From positions 1 through 64,000 of the forward strand of contig JAURJT010000049.1 in NCBI GenBank assembly GCA_030832095.1: a DNA stretch of 64,000 nt, written 5' to 3'. A program made the translations under genes and the position numbers. The notes under the pieces were generated by a model. That model had not been told where the DNA came from. It was given only the letters and a program-made list of their open reading frames with translations, and made no database searches. Each line of letters opens with the position of its first letter. Within the stretch, counting starts at the first letter, position 1. Shown here one piece after another: positions 50,810-60,514 of this stretch. Source of the stretch: Gammaproteobacteria bacterium (GTDB lineage Bacteria; Pseudomonadota; Gammaproteobacteria; Burkholderiales; Burkholderiaceae_B).

Positions 50810-51703
50810 ATGCGACCCTCTACATTGCTGTTCTTGGTTGTGCCGCCGCTCATGTGGGCGAGTAACGCCATCGTCGGCCGGATGGCTGCAGGGGCAATCC
50901 CCCCGATTACTCTAAACTTCTTACGCTGGGTTGTTGCAATAATGGTGTTGCTGCCGTTCGTATGGCAACGCTTGAAGCAAGATTGGCCTCTTGCGCGAAA
51001 ATCTTGGGTGGTCCTGGCGGCTACCGGGTTTTTAAGCACCACCATGTACAACGCCTTGCAGTATTTAGCGCTGACGACGTCAAGTCCGATCAACATTGCG
51101 TTAATCACCGCCGCCGGCCCGATCTTTACGCTGCTGATGGGCTATTCCTTGTTTCAGGCGCCGATTAGTCGTGCTGCCACCCTAGGGGCGGTGGTGTCGA
51201 TGCTTGGCGTGGCCTGGGTGTTGATCCGCGGTGATGTGCTGAACGCGACACGTATTTCTTTTGTGCCCGGTGATTTGTTTATGCTGCTTGCCATCGCGCT
51301 GTGGGCACTTTATACGTGGCTGTTGCGTAGTCGACCTGCCGAAATGTCTGGGTATAGCGTTTTAGTGATGCAGATGGCCTGGGGCTTACTATTTGCCTTG
51401 CCGATGGTGTTGGCAGAGTTGCTGTGGGGCAATTACGCTGCGATCGAATGGTCGCCCAAGATTTACGGCATGGTGGTGTATGTCGCCTTGGGGCCCGCGC
51501 TACTGGCTTACCTGTGCTATCAGCAAGCAGTGTTACGAACAGGCTCGCAATTGCCAATGTTTTTCTTGAATCTCACCCCGGTTTTTGCGGCGTTGATGTC
51601 CGTCATGTTGCTAGGCGAGTTTCCTGAGCTTTATCATGTGGTGGGATTGGTGTTGATTGTGTTGGGAATCGTCCTGGCGAATCCTCCTAAAAAATCTGTT
51701 TGA
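50810..51703 (+). CDS. EamA/DMT family transporter
   Basis: 297 residues from ATG 50810 (a GTG at 50762 would add 16 polar residues; neither start has a good ribosome-binding site). Ten hydrophobic segments in two EamA repeats: LLFLVVPPLMWASNAIVGRM at the start and, in the second half, GDLFMLLAIALWALYTWLLR near residue 154. It ends with PPKKSV after LVLIVLGIVLANP. These inner-membrane carriers export or import metabolites such as amino acids. Substrate unknown. The next gene starts 32 bp after its stop, so the two may be co-transcribed. Confidence 0.88.
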   Translation: MRPSTLLFLVVPPLMWASNAIVGRMAAGAIPPITLNFLRWVVAIMVLLPFVWQRLKQDWPLARKSWVVLAATGFLSTTMYNALQYLALTTSSPINIALITAAGPIFTLLMGYSLFQAPISRAATLGAVVSMLGVAWVLIRGDVLNATRISFVPGDLFMLLAIALWALYTWLLRSRPAEMSGYSVLVMQMAWGLLFALPMVLAELLWGNYAAIEWSPKIYGMVVYVALGPALLAYLCYQQAVLRTGSQLPMFFLNLTPVFAALMSVMLLGEFPELYHVVGLVLIVLGIVLANPPKKSV

Positions 51704-51735
51704 TTCGTACGATATTTTTGACTTTGAGGTGTTCG

Positions 51736-52812
51736 ATGATGTCTTTGTTTCTTATGTCGCTTAAACGCGCTGCGACTGGCGTGCTGTTTGGTTGCGTGTG
51801 CCTAACCGCCGCGATGCCTGCACTTGCAAGCGAACAACAAGGCAAATACTTGCCCGCGGGCGCGCAAGGTAATCCCCCGTTCCCTTTTTTGCAAGGGGCG
51901 AATCTAGTGCAAGCCGATGGGGCGTGGCAGTTCTATCAGCAGAATATGGGCCGGGCCATGTCAGAGTGGGCGCATACTGAGATTAACCAACCCGCAGGCA
52001 CAACCCTGTTTTATCCTTTTTCTGGCCCAGACTTTGTCACCGCCGCGCATTTGTTTCCACAGGCGAATCGTTTTGTGATGGTGGCGATGCAGGCTGCAGG
52101 TGAACCAGCGGTGTTAAGCAACATGTCGAGTACTCGGGCACAAAATTTTCAGGCAAAATTTTTGCGCGAATGGATGAAATTTAGTCGTCTGGCATTTTTT
52201 CGTACTGATGATTTAAACGAAGATTTACGCGACAAACACGCGCAAATTGGTGTGACAACGATTTTGATTACGTTTGCGTTATACATGGGCTATGACGTGA
52301 CTGACGTTTACCCCATCGCGCTTGACGCTAAAAGCGGTCAGTTCATTCAAACAACGGGTGACTGGAAATCTGTGCGGCTAGTGATGAGCAAGGGTGGTAA
52401 GCCTGTGATGCTTGATTATGTCAGTCTTGATTTATCTGATTCACATCTGAGCCAAACTGAACCCATGCGCGCATGGCTTGAGCGAGAGTCGCGCAACCCA
52501 GTGTTGCTCAAAGCCGCTTCGCATCTGCTGCAAGAAACTTATTTCTCAGTGTTTCGCGACATTTTGGTGGCAAATGCAAAAATGGTTGTTCAAGACGAAA
52601 CTGGTTTGAACTACACGCACTTGTCGCAGATTGGTCCGGTTGCTTTATATGGTGGTTTTTTGTATCCCCACGAATTGTTCAATCGTAAAAAGCAAGAGTC
52701 CCTAGCGCAAGCCTATAAAGACTCTAAAAATGTAAAGCCCTTACCGTTTGCGTTTAGTTACAACAAAACGACTGAGCGTCGTAGTGTGCAAATTGTGCGG
52801 CGTGCAGATTGA
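51736..52812 (+). CDS. Exported protein of unknown function
   Basis: 358 residues from ATG 51736, which has GAGG 6 bp upstream. Signal peptide SLKRAATGVLFGCVCLTAAMPALA. The mature protein is soluble with FYPFSGPDFVTAAHLFPQA near residue 92-110, FVMVAMQAAGEP near 112-123, and a C-terminal HLSQIGPVALYGGFLYPHELF. The FYPFSGPD segment is the most striking conserved-looking feature. I recognise no catalytic motif or named domain. It lies directly after the EamA gene. Periplasmic or outer-membrane-facing location is inferred from the signal peptide. Confidence 0.75.
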   Translation: MMSLFLMSLKRAATGVLFGCVCLTAAMPALASEQQGKYLPAGAQGNPPFPFLQGANLVQADGAWQFYQQNMGRAMSEWAHTEINQPAGTTLFYPFSGPDFVTAAHLFPQANRFVMVAMQAAGEPAVLSNMSSTRAQNFQAKFLREWMKFSRLAFFRTDDLNEDLRDKHAQIGVTTILITFALYMGYDVTDVYPIALDAKSGQFIQTTGDWKSVRLVMSKGGKPVMLDYVSLDLSDSHLSQTEPMRAWLERESRNPVLLKAASHLLQETYFSVFRDILVANAKMVVQDETGLNYTHLSQIGPVALYGGFLYPHELFNRKKQESLAQAYKDSKNVKPLPFAFSYNKTTERRSVQIVRRAD

Positions 52813-52903
52813 GCACAACGTCTAGTGCTTTGGCACAGCTTGAGTATTTAGGCAACAAGTGGGCGCTCGTCGTACAAGTTTTGCGGGTGGCTAGCGTTGC
52901 GGA

Positions 52904-53797
52904 TTAGGGCTGAACTTTGCGTGCAAAGGCTGCCAAGCTAAAACTGCGGGCGGCGTCATTAAACCCTCTGGGATCATCTACAAATAAAGCATGCCCGGGT
53001 TTTTCCATGATGTTGACAGTGATCAGGTCAGTTGGGCGCTTGGCGAGCAAGGCCGCGCCTTGCTCTTTCAGCCACGGTCGTGCAATGTAAAGCACAGGTA
53101 CGTTTTGTTTTTCAAGCGTTTCGCGCCAATAGTCACGCGGGTAAGGTTGTTGCATAAGTTGGATCGCAATCTTGGGTGGTACGCGCATGGCCGAATCAAG
53201 TACCGCTTGCGCGACTAAGGGTGGTGGGGGTTCGCGATAGATATCTTTGCAAAAAGCACGCAGGTAAGCCTCGCGCTTTTTTGGATCATTCATGGTTTGC
53301 TGAAAATTTGACGAACGTGCTCCAGGCGGTCGACCTTCGCCCACAGAGTTATCGATCAGGATCAGACCGCGTAAACCTTTCGGGTTGTAGTTGGCAAGGT
53401 AGTCGAGCGACTCAAGCACGCCAAGCGACCAACCAGCAAGAATAAAGTTTTTGACTTGAGCGGCTTTCAAAAATTCGTCCATATCCCGCATCCGTCGCTG
53501 TGGAGCGTGAGATTGGGTCGTGAGTGCAGAGAGTCCCTGCGAGCGAGGATCAAAAGCTAAGACTCTGAACTGATTTGAAAGCGCAAGTAGTTGTTGTTCG
53601 AACACCGCAGCGGGCATGACCCAGCCTGGAATAAAGACAAGCGTTCGTTCACCTTTACCTGCCTCAAGGTAGTGCAGACGTACTCCGTCTGAGGACGTGA
53701 AGTACCGGTGATGAATAGGGTTTGCTTGCGCCAAACAGGTGGTGAGTAGGGCGAGCAGCAAGTAAAGTTTGCTAGATAGCGCGGCAAGACAGCTCAT
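52904..53797 (-). CDS. Exported alpha/beta hydrolase
   Basis: 297 residues from ATG 53797, after a GAGGGATAAAG ribosome-binding region; the reading to 53872 adds a leader in promoter space. A signal peptide (LAALSSKLYLLLALLTTCLAQA) precedes the hydrolase fold: VFIPGWVMPAAVFEQQL near residue 50, nucleophile elbow LAGWSLGVLES near 117-127 (GxSxG), and a C-terminal His in KPGHALFVDDP. It probably hydrolyses an ester or similar bond in the periplasm. It reads divergently from the shikimate-dehydrogenase-like/GMC pair (89 bp), which may share its regulation. Confidence 0.88.
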   Translation of the reverse strand: MSCLAALSSKLYLLLALLTTCLAQANPIHHRYFTSSDGVRLHYLEAGKGERTLVFIPGWVMPAAVFEQQLLALSNQFRVLAFDPRSQGLSALTTQSHAPQRRMRDMDEFLKAAQVKNFILAGWSLGVLESLDYLANYNPKGLRGLILIDNSVGEGRPPGARSSNFQQTMNDPKKREAYLRAFCKDIYREPPPPLVAQAVLDSAMRVPPKIAIQLMQQPYPRDYWRETLEKQNVPVLYIARPWLKEQGAALLAKRPTDLITVNIMEKPGHALFVDDPRGFNDAARSFSLAAFARKVQP

Positions 53798-53886
53798 CTC
53801 TTTATCCCTCGGTAAACTGTATGATAGTGCAGGACTAGATCGACGAGGATGCCTTTGAAGGCGCTCAAACAATTAAAGAGAAGCAA

Positions 53887-54681
53887 ATGATAGACGTCAG
53901 TGGCAAGACCAAACTTTACGGCATTGTGGCCGATCCGATTGGGCAGGTAAAAGCTCCCGAAATGATGCGCAAGGTGTTTGAGCAGCGTGGCATTGATGGC
54001 GTGCTGATGCCTATGCATGTCGCGCCCAAAGATTTACCTGTCTTTACGCAAGCCTTGCGAGGCATTCAGAACTTTGGTGGCATGGTGGTGACGGTGCCCC
54101 ATAAAACGACGATTGGTGCACTGCTTGATGAGATCACTGCTGCCGCGCGCACGGTGGGTGCAGTCAATATTGTGAGGCGTGACCCCGATGGGCGCTTGTT
54201 TGGCGACATTCTGGATGGCCGTGGTTTTGTGGCGGGCTTAAGGTTGCATGGCATTGAACCCAAGGGTAAAAAAATCTTGTTAGCGGGGGCCGGCGGGGCC
54301 GCGAACGCCATCGCCTTCGCCTTGGCTGAGGCGGGTGCCACGCAATTGGCGGTCTATAACCGCTCAGCCGATAAAGTGCGCGCCATGTTTGCGCGGTTGG
54401 CTCCTGTTTATCCGCAAACTGAGCTGTTGCTTGGTACCCGCGATCCACAAGGGTATGACTTAATCGTTAACGCAACCTCTTTGGGGATGGCGAGCACAGA
54501 TCCTTTGCCGCTTGATGCCAATTTATTACACGCAGAGCAAACAGTGGCTGAGATCATCATGGCCCCTGCGTTGACGCCGCTGCTTGCCGCGGCACAGGCG
54601 AAAGGCTGTCGTATCCAGTATGGCGCGCCCATGCTGGCCTCTCAGATCGAATTGATGGCCGATTTTATGGGGGCAAAATAA
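53887..54681 (+). CDS. Shikimate dehydrogenase-like oxidoreductase, AroE paralogue
   Basis: 264 residues. Catalytic Lys in VTVPHKTT (K73) and Asp in GDILDGRGF (D110) of the AroE family are kept, as is the NADP motif AGAGGAANAIAFAL near residue 133. The shikimate-carboxylate-binding Ser pair (S-x-S in E. coli) is replaced by Q-V-K-A in PIGQVKAPEM, so the substrate is unlikely to be shikimate; quinate or another hydroxy acid is possible. It overlaps the GMC oxidoreductase by 1 bp (TAATG). A true aroE should lie elsewhere in the genome. Confidence 0.85.
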   Translation: MIDVSGKTKLYGIVADPIGQVKAPEMMRKVFEQRGIDGVLMPMHVAPKDLPVFTQALRGIQNFGGMVVTVPHKTTIGALLDEITAAARTVGAVNIVRRDPDGRLFGDILDGRGFVAGLRLHGIEPKGKKILLAGAGGAANAIAFALAEAGATQLAVYNRSADKVRAMFARLAPVYPQTELLLGTRDPQGYDLIVNATSLGMASTDPLPLDANLLHAEQTVAEIIMAPALTPLLAAAQAKGCRIQYGAPMLASQIELMADFMGAK

Positions 54682-56279
54682 TGCAAACCTACGATTATGT
54701 CATCGTTGGCGGTGGCACCGCTGCCTGTATTTTGGCTAACCGTTTGACTGCTGATGGGCATCATACCGTATTGATGCTCGAAGCCGGTGGCGAACCTAAA
54801 AGTATGTGGATCAATATCCCGGCTGGGTTTACTAAGTTGCTCAATGATCCCGCCTATAACTGGCGCTTTGAAACTCAACCTGAAAAAAATACCTATGATC
54901 GTACGATTGCCATCCCTCGCGGCAAGGGGTTGGGTGGCTCGAGCTTGATCAATGGCATGATCTACGTGCACGGCCAGCGCGAAGATTACGATCACTGGGC
55001 AGACTTGGGGGCGACCGGTTGGTCGTCTAAAGAGTTGATGCCTTACTTTGCGAAGCTTGAAACCTATTTAATGGGTGATGCGCAACGAGGCAAAAGCGGC
55101 CCCATGCATATTCATCAAGTGACCGAGCGCTATCCGTTGGTGGATGCGTTATTGAAAGCTGCGGTGCAAGATGGACAGCCTTTGAATGAAGACTACAACG
55201 GTAAAGGGCAAGAGGGCTTTGGTTATTATCAGGTCGAACAAAAAGACGGTAGACGCTGGAGTGCGTATGACGGCTATTTGAAACCTGTTCGACACAGAAA
55301 AAATCTCACGGTTCATACGCGTGCCCACGTGACGAAAGTTAATGTTGACGCTGGGGTGTGCACCGGCGTCACCTATCAACAGAAAGGTGAAGTATTCACG
55401 GTGCGCGCCGCGTGCGAGGTCATTCTGTCGGCCGGCGCGGTCCAAACCCCTCAGATTTTAGAGTTGTCAGGGATTGGTGATCCAGCTGTTTTGCAGCGCT
55501 TTGATATCCCTGTCGTGCATGCGGCCAAGCGAGTAGGTGAAAACTATATCGATCACTACGCAACGCGTATGAACTGGCGTGTCAAGAACACGCAGACGCT
55601 TAACGAGTTGGCGCAAGGCTGGCGTGTTGGCCTCGCGGCGTTGCAATATTTTGCGACACGCAAGGGGATTTTATCGTTGGGTACGGGCTTAGCCCACGGC
55701 TTTGTGAAAACGCGTGCTGCGTTGCCAACACCAGATGTGCAATATTTTTTCATGCATGCGACCTATGCCAATGCTGCCATTCGTAAATTGGATAATTTTC
55801 CAGGGATGACCATGGCGGTGTCGGGATTACGCCCAACCTCGCAGGGCAGTATTCATATCCAGTCTAAGGATTCGCTTGTTGGGCCCGCGATTAAGCCGAA
55901 CTTTTTAGCTAATACTGAAGATCAGCAGGCGCTGATTGACGGTATGAAAATCGCCCGCCGGATTGTCGAACGCCCGGCGCTGGCAAACTACATTGAGTCA
56001 GAAATGAGCCCAGGCGCTAGTGTGCTCACCGACGAGCAGTGGCTGCATTTCGCGCGCGATAACGGTCAAACGACATATCACCCCATCGCTACGTGCCGGA
56101 TGGGTTCTGATGATGAGGCGGTGGTCGATACTCGCCTGCGTTTTAAAGGTTTGCGTGGCTTGCGTGTGGTCGATGCCTCGGTGTTTAGAGCCATGGTGTC
56201 GGGTAATACCCAGGCGGCCGTGATGATGGTGGCCGAGCGCGGTGCAGATTTAATACTTGAAGATGCCGCGAAGAATTAG
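54681..56279 (+). CDS. GMC family FAD oxidoreductase (choline dehydrogenase-like)
   Basis: 532 residues. N-terminal FAD motif YDYVIVGGGTAACILANRL (residues 4-22), the GMC signature RGKGLGGSSLINGMIYVHGQ near residue 80-99, SAGAVQTPQILELSGIG near 252-268 and the C-terminal HPIATCRMG with the catalytic His near 469. These enzymes oxidise alcohols or sugars at a CH-OH group. It is translationally coupled to the AroE-like gene and lies next to a divergent exported hydrolase, suggesting one pathway for an unknown hydroxy compound. No betaine aldehyde dehydrogenase gene is nearby. Confidence 0.92.
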   Translation: MQTYDYVIVGGGTAACILANRLTADGHHTVLMLEAGGEPKSMWINIPAGFTKLLNDPAYNWRFETQPEKNTYDRTIAIPRGKGLGGSSLINGMIYVHGQREDYDHWADLGATGWSSKELMPYFAKLETYLMGDAQRGKSGPMHIHQVTERYPLVDALLKAAVQDGQPLNEDYNGKGQEGFGYYQVEQKDGRRWSAYDGYLKPVRHRKNLTVHTRAHVTKVNVDAGVCTGVTYQQKGEVFTVRAACEVILSAGAVQTPQILELSGIGDPAVLQRFDIPVVHAAKRVGENYIDHYATRMNWRVKNTQTLNELAQGWRVGLAALQYFATRKGILSLGTGLAHGFVKTRAALPTPDVQYFFMHATYANAAIRKLDNFPGMTMAVSGLRPTSQGSIHIQSKDSLVGPAIKPNFLANTEDQQALIDGMKIARRIVERPALANYIESEMSPGASVLTDEQWLHFARDNGQTTYHPIATCRMGSDDEAVVDTRLRFKGLRGLRVVDASVFRAMVSGNTQAAVMMVAERGADLILEDAAKN

Positions 56280-56338
56280 GGCAGTACAACAAGAGCGTAC
56301 GCGATTGTTTCAAAACGCATCGAAAAACTAAGACCAAA

Positions 56339-56356
56339 GACCAAAGATCTTTGGCC
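56339..56356 (-). terminator. Terminator candidate after glpD
   Basis: On the minus strand GGCCAAA-GATC-TTTGGTC forms a 7-bp stem with one G-T wobble, followed by TTTGGTCTTAGTTTTT. It lies 4 bp past the glpD stop and contains the perfect palindrome CCAAAGATCTTTGG at 56341-56354. Confidence 0.6.
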
Positions 56357-56360
56357 AGCG

Positions 56361-58004
56361 CTAGGCAGGTAAAGTGAGATAGTGCAGAGCTAAGTTTTTA
56401 AAGGCTTCGACGCCAGGATCTTTGTTTGGCAATTCTTGCACAATGATCTGACCCACACTGTCGGCGAGTGCGTGGGCAAGCTTTGCATCTAAAAACAATA
56501 AACGCGAGCGCCGTGCAAGTACGTCTTCGACTGTGCGTGCGTATTCGTGGCGCACGGCAAAGCGCACCATGGCCACGGTGAGGCCGCCACCTAGGTGACG
56601 TTCGGCTCCAGGTAACTGAGTGACCTCCTCTGCCTCGTCGCCATAAGCTTTTAAACCGGGCGCTTCGTACATAGGGTGATCGACCTTGCTGCCCGTTTGA
56701 GCACCGACTAAGGCTAGGTTGGCTGTCACGCAGGCTTGGCGCTCGGGTAAAAGTTTGGCGTCCACACAGTGCTTTAACACGTCTTGTGCCATGGCACGAT
56801 AGGTGGTCCATTTGCCGCCGGTCACGGTCACCATCTTGCTTTTGCTAATGAGTACAGTGTGCTCGCGGCTAATGGCCTTGGTATTACCGTGTTCATCTTT
56901 TGGCGGTTTGACCAAGGGACGCAGGCCCACCCAGATACTTTTTATATCTGCGCGCGTCGGTGCGCGTGTGAGGTAGCGGGCAGATTCGCGCAAAATAAAT
57001 TCGAGTTCTTCTGCATAAGGCTCTGGTTCACGGCTCAAATCGTGACGTGGGGTATCGGTCGTGCCGATAATGACTTTGCCTAACCACGGTACTGCAAACA
57101 GTACGCGTCCATCCGAGGTGTGCGGCACAATGATAGCGTGCTCGCCCGCTAAAAATTCGCGATCGACCACCACGTGTACGCCTTGGCTTGGCGCGACCAT
57201 CGCCACGCTTTGAAGACTCGCCGCGGCGTCATCTTTTTGTCGTAGCGCATCGACCCAGACTCCGGCGGCATTGACAACGCAGTTGGCTTTAATTGGGTAG
57301 ATTTGTTGAGTTTCGTGATCTTGTGCAAGTAAGCCCGTGATTTGACCCTGGTAATCTGGTGCAGATGAGCTGGTGTCTAGACCATCGCTGTGTGTCAGTT
57401 CTAGTGCGCTGCAATAGTTAATCAGTAAGGCACCGCGCTGTGCGGCGGTGCGTGCCAGTGCTAAGGCCAAGCGCGCATCGTCAAATTGGCCATCCCAGTA
57501 TTTGACTGAACCTTTTAAGCCCTTAGTATGAAGATTAGGAACGTGTTTGAGCGTCTCGTGTGCACCCCAAAAACGCGTGCGGCCTAAACTGCGTTTGCCT
57601 GAGAGCGCGTCATACAACAGCAAACCCGCACCATAAAACGGGATCTCCCAAAACTTGTAGCAAGGCAAAATAAAGGCAAGCGGTTGCGCTAGGTGCGCCG
57701 CGTTATGTAACAAGGTTGTACGTTCGTGTAATGCTTCGTACACCAAGGACACGTTGCCTTGTGCAAGATAACGCACGCCGCCATGTACGAGCTTGGTTGA
57801 GCGTGACGAGGTGCCTTTTGCAAAATCGGTCGCGTCAATCAGAACGACCGAATAGCCACGCGAGGCCGCATCCAGTGCCAAGCCTAAGCCCGTGGCGCCA
57901 CCTCCAATGATGGCAAGATCGTAGGTTCTGTTTTCAGCCAAACGCGCTAGCAGTTGTGCGCGATCAGTCCGAAGTGGTGCGCGTGATGCTTGGTCGGTAT
58001 GCAT
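56361..58004 (-). CDS. glpD: Glycerol-3-phosphate dehydrogenase
   Basis: 547 residues from ATG 58004, which overlaps the glpK stop (TGATG). The reading to 58046 lies inside glpK. FAD motif LAIIGGGATGLGLALDAASRGY near residue 30-51, GTSSRSTKLVHGGVRYL near 63-79, and the C-terminal DAO_C region with ARRSRLLFLDAKLA near 495. It is the aerobic quinone-linked enzyme that oxidises glycerol-3-phosphate to DHAP at the inner membrane. It is last in the operon with glpK, FGE, sulfatase and ABC genes and is followed by a terminator candidate. Confidence 0.96.
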   Translation of the reverse strand: MHTDQASRAPLRTDRAQLLARLAENRTYDLAIIGGGATGLGLALDAASRGYSVVLIDATDFAKGTSSRSTKLVHGGVRYLAQGNVSLVYEALHERTTLLHNAAHLAQPLAFILPCYKFWEIPFYGAGLLLYDALSGKRSLGRTRFWGAHETLKHVPNLHTKGLKGSVKYWDGQFDDARLALALARTAAQRGALLINYCSALELTHSDGLDTSSSAPDYQGQITGLLAQDHETQQIYPIKANCVVNAAGVWVDALRQKDDAAASLQSVAMVAPSQGVHVVVDREFLAGEHAIIVPHTSDGRVLFAVPWLGKVIIGTTDTPRHDLSREPEPYAEELEFILRESARYLTRAPTRADIKSIWVGLRPLVKPPKDEHGNTKAISREHTVLISKSKMVTVTGGKWTTYRAMAQDVLKHCVDAKLLPERQACVTANLALVGAQTGSKVDHPMYEAPGLKAYGDEAEEVTQLPGAERHLGGGLTVAMVRFAVRHEYARTVEDVLARRSRLLFLDAKLAHALADSVGQIIVQELPNKDPGVEAFKNLALHYLTLPA

Positions 58005-59506
58005 CAAGAGGCCCAGCCTTTTGCGCGTTCGAGTGCTTGATGCCATCTTGCCAGTTTTGCATCGCGGTCGGCAGACGCCATGCTAGGTTCGAATCTACGA
58101 TCAACCGACCACTGCGTGGCAATGTCTTTTGTGCTTGACCACAGGCCAACGGCAAGGCCAGCCAGATAGGCGGCACCGAGTGCTGTGGTTTCGGTGACGT
58201 TCGGGCGTACCACCGGGACCCCTAGAAAATCTGCCTGCATTTGCATCAGCAGATCATTTTTTGACGCCCCGCCGTCGACACGTAATTCGGCCAGGGCGAT
58301 GCCAGAGTCTTTTGCCATTGCATCAAACACATCCGCCACCTGTAGTGCAATCGCTTCAAGCGCTGCACGCGCGATATGGGCTTTGGTGGTGCCTCGTGTC
58401 ATACCGATTAATGTGCCACGGGCATTGCCGTCCCAGATCGGTGCGCCTAAGCCGGTAAAGGCGGGCACCAAGTAGGTGTCAGCGACATCTGGCACGCTGG
58501 CGGCGAGTGCTTCGACTTCGGCGGCTGACGAGATAATATTTAAACCGTCGCGTAGCCACTGAATTGTGGCGCCACCCATAAAGACCGAGGCCTCAAGGCA
58601 GTAGGTGGTGGCGAGTGGCTGTGCCGACGCTTCAAGGCGCTGCCAGCCCACGGTGGTGAGTAATTTATTTTGGCTGACGACCGGTTGATGTCCAGTATTG
58701 AGCAGCATGAAGCACCCGGTGCCATAGGTGTTCTTGGCCATACCAGGTTCAAAACAGGCTTGGCCGAAGGTTGCCGCCTGTTGATCCCCGATCATCGAGG
58801 CGATCGGGATGGCACGCCCAAAGAGGCTTGGATCGGTGTGCGCCACAATGCCTGAACTTGGCATCACTGTCGGTAAGACCGAGCGCGGAATCCTGAGTAA
58901 GGCAAGCAGCTCGTCATCCCAGGCGAGGGTGTGTAAATTGAACAGGAGTGTGCGCGAGGCATTGCTGGGGTCTGTGACGTGCGCCTGGCCCTTGGTCAGG
59001 TTCCAGACAAGCCAGCTATCCACTGTGCCAAAGGCGAGTTCACCACGCTCAGCGCGGGTACGTGCGCCTGGGATGTTATCGAGTAGCCAAGCTAGTTTGG
59101 TGCCTGAAAAATAAGCGTCTAACACTAAACCGGTTTTTTCTTGGATGAAGGTCTGATGGCCTTGTTGCCTCAACGCGTTGCAGTGTTCAACCGTACGACG
59201 GTCTTGCCAAACAATCGCGTTGGCCAAGGGTAGACCGGTTTGACGATCCCACAGCACAGTGGTTTCGCGTTGATTGGTGATGGCGATTGCCGCGACGCTG
59301 TCGGTCGTTGCGGCAGGAGTCAGTACGTCTTTGAGGACCCGCAACTGGGTTTGCCAGATTTCAAGCGCGTCATGTTCAACCCAACCGGGCTGTGGAAAAA
59401 TTTGTTTGAATTCGCTTTGAGCGGTGCGCACGCTTTGGCCTTGCGCATTGAACAAAATCGCGCGAGAGCTTGTGGTGCCTTGATCGAGTGCGAGGATATG
59501 GGTCAT
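58004..59506 (-). CDS. glpK: Glycerol kinase
   Basis: 500 residues. FGGY-family kinase: N-terminal phosphate motif [19 protein letters not shown] near residue 5-23, [10 protein letters not shown] near 101, and C-terminal [36 protein letters not shown] (parts) near residue 391 matching FGGY signature 2. It phosphorylates glycerol to glycerol-3-phosphate. It starts 18 bp after the formylglycine-generating enzyme gene, within one operon, and runs into glpD with a 1-bp overlap. No glpF or glpR is visible; the adjoining ABC genes may provide uptake. Confidence 0.97.
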   Translation of the reverse strand: MTHILALDQGTTSSRAILFNAQGQSVRTAQSEFKQIFPQPGWVEHDALEIWQTQLRVLKDVLTPAATTDSVAAIAITNQRETTVLWDRQTGLPLANAIVWQDRRTVEHCNALRQQGHQTFIQEKTGLVLDAYFSGTKLAWLLDNIPGARTRAERGELAFGTVDSWLVWNLTKGQAHVTDPSNASRTLLFNLHTLAWDDELLALLRIPRSVLPTVMPSSGIVAHTDPSLFGRAIPIASMIGDQQAATFGQACFEPGMAKNTYGTGCFMLLNTGHQPVVSQNKLLTTVGWQRLEASAQPLATTYCLEASVFMGGATIQWLRDGLNIISSAAEVEALAASVPDVADTYLVPAFTGLGAPIWDGNARGTLIGMTRGTTKAHIARAALEAIALQVADVFDAMAKDSGIALAELRVDGGASKNDLLMQMQADFLGVPVVRPNVTETTALGAAYLAGLAVGLWSSTKDIATQWSVDRRFEPSMASADRDAKLARWHQALERAKGWAS

Positions 59507-59524
59507 AGATCGTATTTGTTGTAA

Positions 59525-60514
59525 CTAAACATTACCCGCCACCCGGAAGCCGCAATTGCTAGACGTGGTTGAGGGTGTGTTCGCACCTCGTGCTGCAAGT
59601 CGGTAGCGATTGCAATAAGAGTCGTGGCATAAAAAAGATCCACCTCGCATTGAACGTTTGCCCGTTGAAATGGAGTACAGAGGGTTTTCGCGACTGGTGC
59701 TGACATGATAGTCCGAACTAAACCAGTCGGCGCACCATTCCCAGACATTGCCGACGGTATTGAAAAGCCCAAAGCCATTTGGCTCATAGCTCTGCGCCGC
59801 CTGTGGCTCTGGCTGCCATCCTTCGCGCGGTGCATTTGGAAACTCCCCCTGCCAGATATTGCAGGGCAAGGATTGGTTCATCTGAAGCGTGTCACCCCAG
59901 GCATAGCGTTTCTCAGGTAGCCCGCCGCGTGCCGCGCACTCCCATTGAGCCTCAGTCGGCAGGCTGACCCCGGCCCACTCGCAGTAGGCTTGGGCGTCAT
60001 GCCAGGAAATGTGTACAACAGGGTGCTCAGGAATGGTCAGGTGACTCGAGCCTGGTCCAGACGGGCGTTGCCAACACGCGTCTGGAAGATCGACCCACCA
60101 TACGAGATCGTTTGAAACTGGAGTGACAGTTTTTTTTAGAGCCTGAGACAGTTGCAAATAAAAAACAAAGGATGAGCCTAGCCGCTCTGCTTCAGTGACA
60201 TATTGCGTATCGCGAACAAACTGATTGAATTGACGATTGGTGACTGTTGTGGGGGCGATCCGAAAGGCGTCCAGTTTGACTAAGCGCGCCGGACCTTCGC
60301 CGTCGTCTTGAAAACCGATGTTTTCATTGGTGCCCATCACAAAAGAGTTGCCGGCGATTGCGATTAAGTCGCTGTGCTGTTGTGCGTGAGCGGCTGTCGT
60401 GCCGGCGTTGGTTGCCGTGCCGACAAGCGCGTTAGATGCAAGTTGCTCGGCAGTTGGCAATACTTCTGCTTGCGGTAAAGACCGCTGCGCCGAGCAGCAG
60501 GCTTTATGTTGCAT
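59525..60514 (-). CDS. Formylglycine-generating enzyme (SUMF1 family)
   Basis: 329 residues without signal peptide. The FGE-sulfatase fold starts near residue 45 (LIAIAGNSFVMGTNE) with LPTEAQWECAARGG near 190 and NVWEWCADWFSSDYH near 253. The C-terminus has GGSFLCHDSYCNRYRLAARG: both redox-active Cys of true FGE, C296 and C301 spaced C-x4-C, so this should be a genuine formylglycine former rather than a generic SUMF1 protein. It oxidises the sulfatase C-x-P-S-R Cys to formylglycine. It starts directly on the base after the sulfatase stop (0-bp gap) and precedes glpK by 18 bp. Confidence 0.93.
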   Translation of the reverse strand: MQHKACCSAQRSLPQAEVLPTAEQLASNALVGTATNAGTTAAHAQQHSDLIAIAGNSFVMGTNENIGFQDDGEGPARLVKLDAFRIAPTTVTNRQFNQFVRDTQYVTEAERLGSSFVFYLQLSQALKKTVTPVSNDLVWWVDLPDACWQRPSGPGSSHLTIPEHPVVHISWHDAQAYCEWAGVSLPTEAQWECAARGGLPEKRYAWGDTLQMNQSLPCNIWQGEFPNAPREGWQPEPQAAQSYEPNGFGLFNTVGNVWEWCADWFSSDYHVSTSRENPLYSISTGKRSMRGGSFLCHDSYCNRYRLAARGANTPSTTSSNCGFRVAGNV

